Assembly: GCA_027577415.1 (NCBI GenBank)
Contig: JANBQS010000646.1
Span: 1-14,118, forward strand
Direction of reading: 5' to 3'
Source: Coemansia sp. RSA 922
Taxonomy: Eukaryota > Kickxellomycota > Kickxellomycetes > Kickxellales > Kickxellaceae
Length of the DNA: 14,118 nt
Shown here: positions 13,843-14,118 of the stretch, piece by piece
Numbering within the stretch: position 1 is the stretch's first letter
Layout: each line of letters begins with the position of its first letter
The notes under the pieces: model-generated
What the model was told of the DNA's origin: nothing
The model's input: only the letters and a program-made list of their open reading frames with translations
Database searches by the model: none
Made by a program: the position numbers and the translations under genes

Positions 13843-14118
13843 TCAATGAGCACTATTAACGTTAGTGGCATTTCTTCTCCTTTTCTCCAATTCCAAACGC
13901 ACCAAATCCATGTTAGCATGCATGGTAAGCTTCCACACGCCATTTTCCTTACGTCCATGAAAGTAAACCAATTCATTGTTTCCCCAGTCCATATTATAAC
14001 GGAAGAATCCATTGTTAATACGGGGGAAATCCTTCTTGGTTAGAGGCTGTCCATTTGGCGTATACTGTACAGAGTAGGCAGAAATGGCGGCAATCATATC
14101 TTTCTCTGAATCAAATGT
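13843..14118 (-). CDS. 3' end of an unrecognised gene, cut by the window edge
   Basis: The last 91 codons of a frame that stays open to the window end and stops at TGA 13843-13845. The visible part has several aromatic and basic residues (NNGFFRYNMDWGNNELVYFHGRKENGVW) that look like an ordered beta-rich segment, then a charged helix around VRLELEKRRRNATN and a short polar end. An internal ATG at 14097 exists but the frame continues upstream of it, so it need not be the start. I do not recognise the family. Tandem with the F-box-like gene at 11513-13189, separated by the homopolymer-rich spacer. Confidence 0.5.
   Translation of the reverse strand, partial: TFDSEKDMIAAISAYSVQYTPNGQPLTKKDFPRINNGFFRYNMDWGNNELVYFHGRKENGVWKLTMHANMDLVRLELEKRRRNATNVNSAH

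Overview
The window looks like nuclear DNA of an early-diverging fungus. It carries an intron-free AMP deaminase of fungal type, a Fanzor-like (eukaryotic TnpB relative) protein, and three members of a family of long, leucine-rich F-box-like proteins. Families of this last kind are expanded in Kickxellomycotina such as Coemansia. The assignment to Kickxellales is an inference from gene style and not a demonstrated match. All genes read through without an obvious intron, and several are followed by AATAAA or ATTAAA signals.

Layout. (1) 1-2544: upstream region and complete AMP deaminase gene on the + strand. (2) 2545-2860: a short tail-to-tail spacer. (3) 2861-5608 (-): a 915-residue Fanzor-like protein with a RuvC/zinc-ribbon core, an Arg-rich internal cluster and an unusual Arg-Gly tail encoded by an 18-bp tandem repeat. 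The RuvC-III aspartate is replaced by asparagine and RuvC-I reads D-M-G instead of D-P-G, so the protein may be nuclease-dead or domesticated. (4) 5609-6258: promoter with a TATA box and an AT-rich spacer. (5) 6259-13189: three F-box/LRR-like genes. Two are divergent (6259-7863 - and 8285-9838 +). The second of these and the third (11513-13189 -) are clear paralogues facing each other, with a small unrecognised gene (10774-11274 +) between them. (6) 13190-14118: spacer rich in homopolymers, then the 3' end of another unrecognised gene on the - strand that runs off the window.

The left part (AMP deaminase, Fanzor-like gene) is visibly richer in G+C than the right part (F-box-like family), so the window seems to join two compositional compartments. 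The genes do not form one pathway. AMP deaminase is housekeeping purine metabolism, the Fanzor-like gene is transposon-derived, and the F-box-like genes belong to a fast-evolving family presumably involved in substrate choice for ubiquitin ligases.

The two observations most worth following are the Fanzor-like protein with an altered catalytic site, and the TAG stop in the 8285 gene. That stop is followed by 41 in-frame codons that match the paralogue's C-terminus and end at exactly the same distance.
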